Source: Inia geoffrensis (Eukaryota; Chordata; Mammalia; Artiodactyla; Iniidae). Taken from it: a stretch of 64,000 nucleotides of DNA. The translations under genes and the position numbers were made by a program. Within the stretch, counting starts at the first letter, position 1; the number at the start of each line of letters is the position of its first letter. The notes beneath the pieces were generated by a model, which worked only from the letters and a program-made list of their open reading frames with translations, searched no databases and was not told where the DNA came from. The stretch lies in NCBI GenBank assembly GCA_036417435.1, contig CM070910.1:72586784-72650783 (forward strand), in the 5' to 3' direction. Below are positions 63,891 through 64,000 of the stretch, one piece after another.

Positions 63891-64000
63891 TGCAATGGAA
63901 ATCCACACTACAATGAAGTCTCTCTTCCCACTGGTCAGAACAGACATCTGAAAAAATTCTATGAACCAGAAAGGCAGGACAGCCCATAGAGAACAGGGAG
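63891..64000 (+). mobile_element. LINE-1 ORF2 fragment, start only (window end)
   Basis: The first 110 bp of the third L1-derived segment: TGGAAATCCACACTACAATG, then AAGTCTCTCTTCCCAC and GAAAGGCAGGACAGCCCATAG. It aligns with 60,411-60,515 and 62,149-62,255 and is cut by the end of the window. Confidence 0.75.

Larger units (their letters stand above)
62684..64000 (+). repeat. 1.74-kb L1-derived satellite unit, copy 3 (cut by window end)
   Basis: The first 1,317 bp of a third unit in the same orientation. It includes the L1 3-prime part, the unrecognised segment, the hairpin and the first 110 bp of the L1 ORF2 part. The next unit boundary would be expected near 64,420, outside the window. Confidence 0.8.

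Overview
This window holds no protein-coding or RNA gene that I can support. It consists of two abutting satellite DNAs. Bases 1-59,204 are a degenerate telomere-like array: the plus strand is C-rich and CCCTAA-like, and the minus strand is TTAGGG-like. It is built from about 350 monomers of roughly 168 bp. Each monomer can be read as 28 consecutive, diverged CCCTAA hexamers. Bases 59,205-64,000 are a different, AT-richer satellite with a repeat unit of about 1.74 kb, present as two full copies and one cut by the window end.

Organism. Each 1.74-kb unit combines three parts: about 870 bp of the 3-prime end of a LINE-1 element (end of ORF2 plus 3-prime UTR), about 780 bp I do not recognise, and a 73-bp mariner-type hairpin whose ends read TTGGCCAAAAAG. 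That hairpin resembles the short mariner elements of ruminants and whales. From memory, an L1-derived tandem repeat of about 1.75 kb is the 'common cetacean satellite' of baleen and other non-delphinoid whales (about 1.58 kb in dolphins and relatives). A terminally located heavy satellite with telomere-like subrepeats is also described in baleen whales. I therefore infer a cetacean subtelomere, probably not a dolphin. This rests on recognition by eye, not a database search.

Layout of the telomere-like array. Several scales of tandem duplication lie on top of the monomer: a 1,014-bp local duplication near 2.4-4.0 kb, a 2,674-bp near-identical tandem pair (7.2-12.56 kb), a block of about 1.6 kb present five times, and a large tandem pair (14.44-26.99 kb and 26.99-41.03 kb). 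The large copies differ by a 167-bp one-monomer deletion, a 6-bp one-hexamer deletion and a 1,662-bp segment of about ten monomers found only in copy 2. From about 46 kb to the junction I found no close long copies, so this side looks older and more diverged. The last monomers are broken up just before the junction at 59,204/59,205.

How it fits together. In the usual orientation, CCCTAA on the plus strand puts the chromosome end to the left and the internal sequence to the right. The picture is of telomeric DNA that diverged into a complex satellite, was amplified by unequal exchange most actively on the distal side, and joins the L1-derived heterochromatic satellite inside the L1 part of that unit. 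Many long open reading frames cross the array on both strands, with dipeptide-like products (RV, LT or PN). They are a consequence of the 6-bp beat, not genes.
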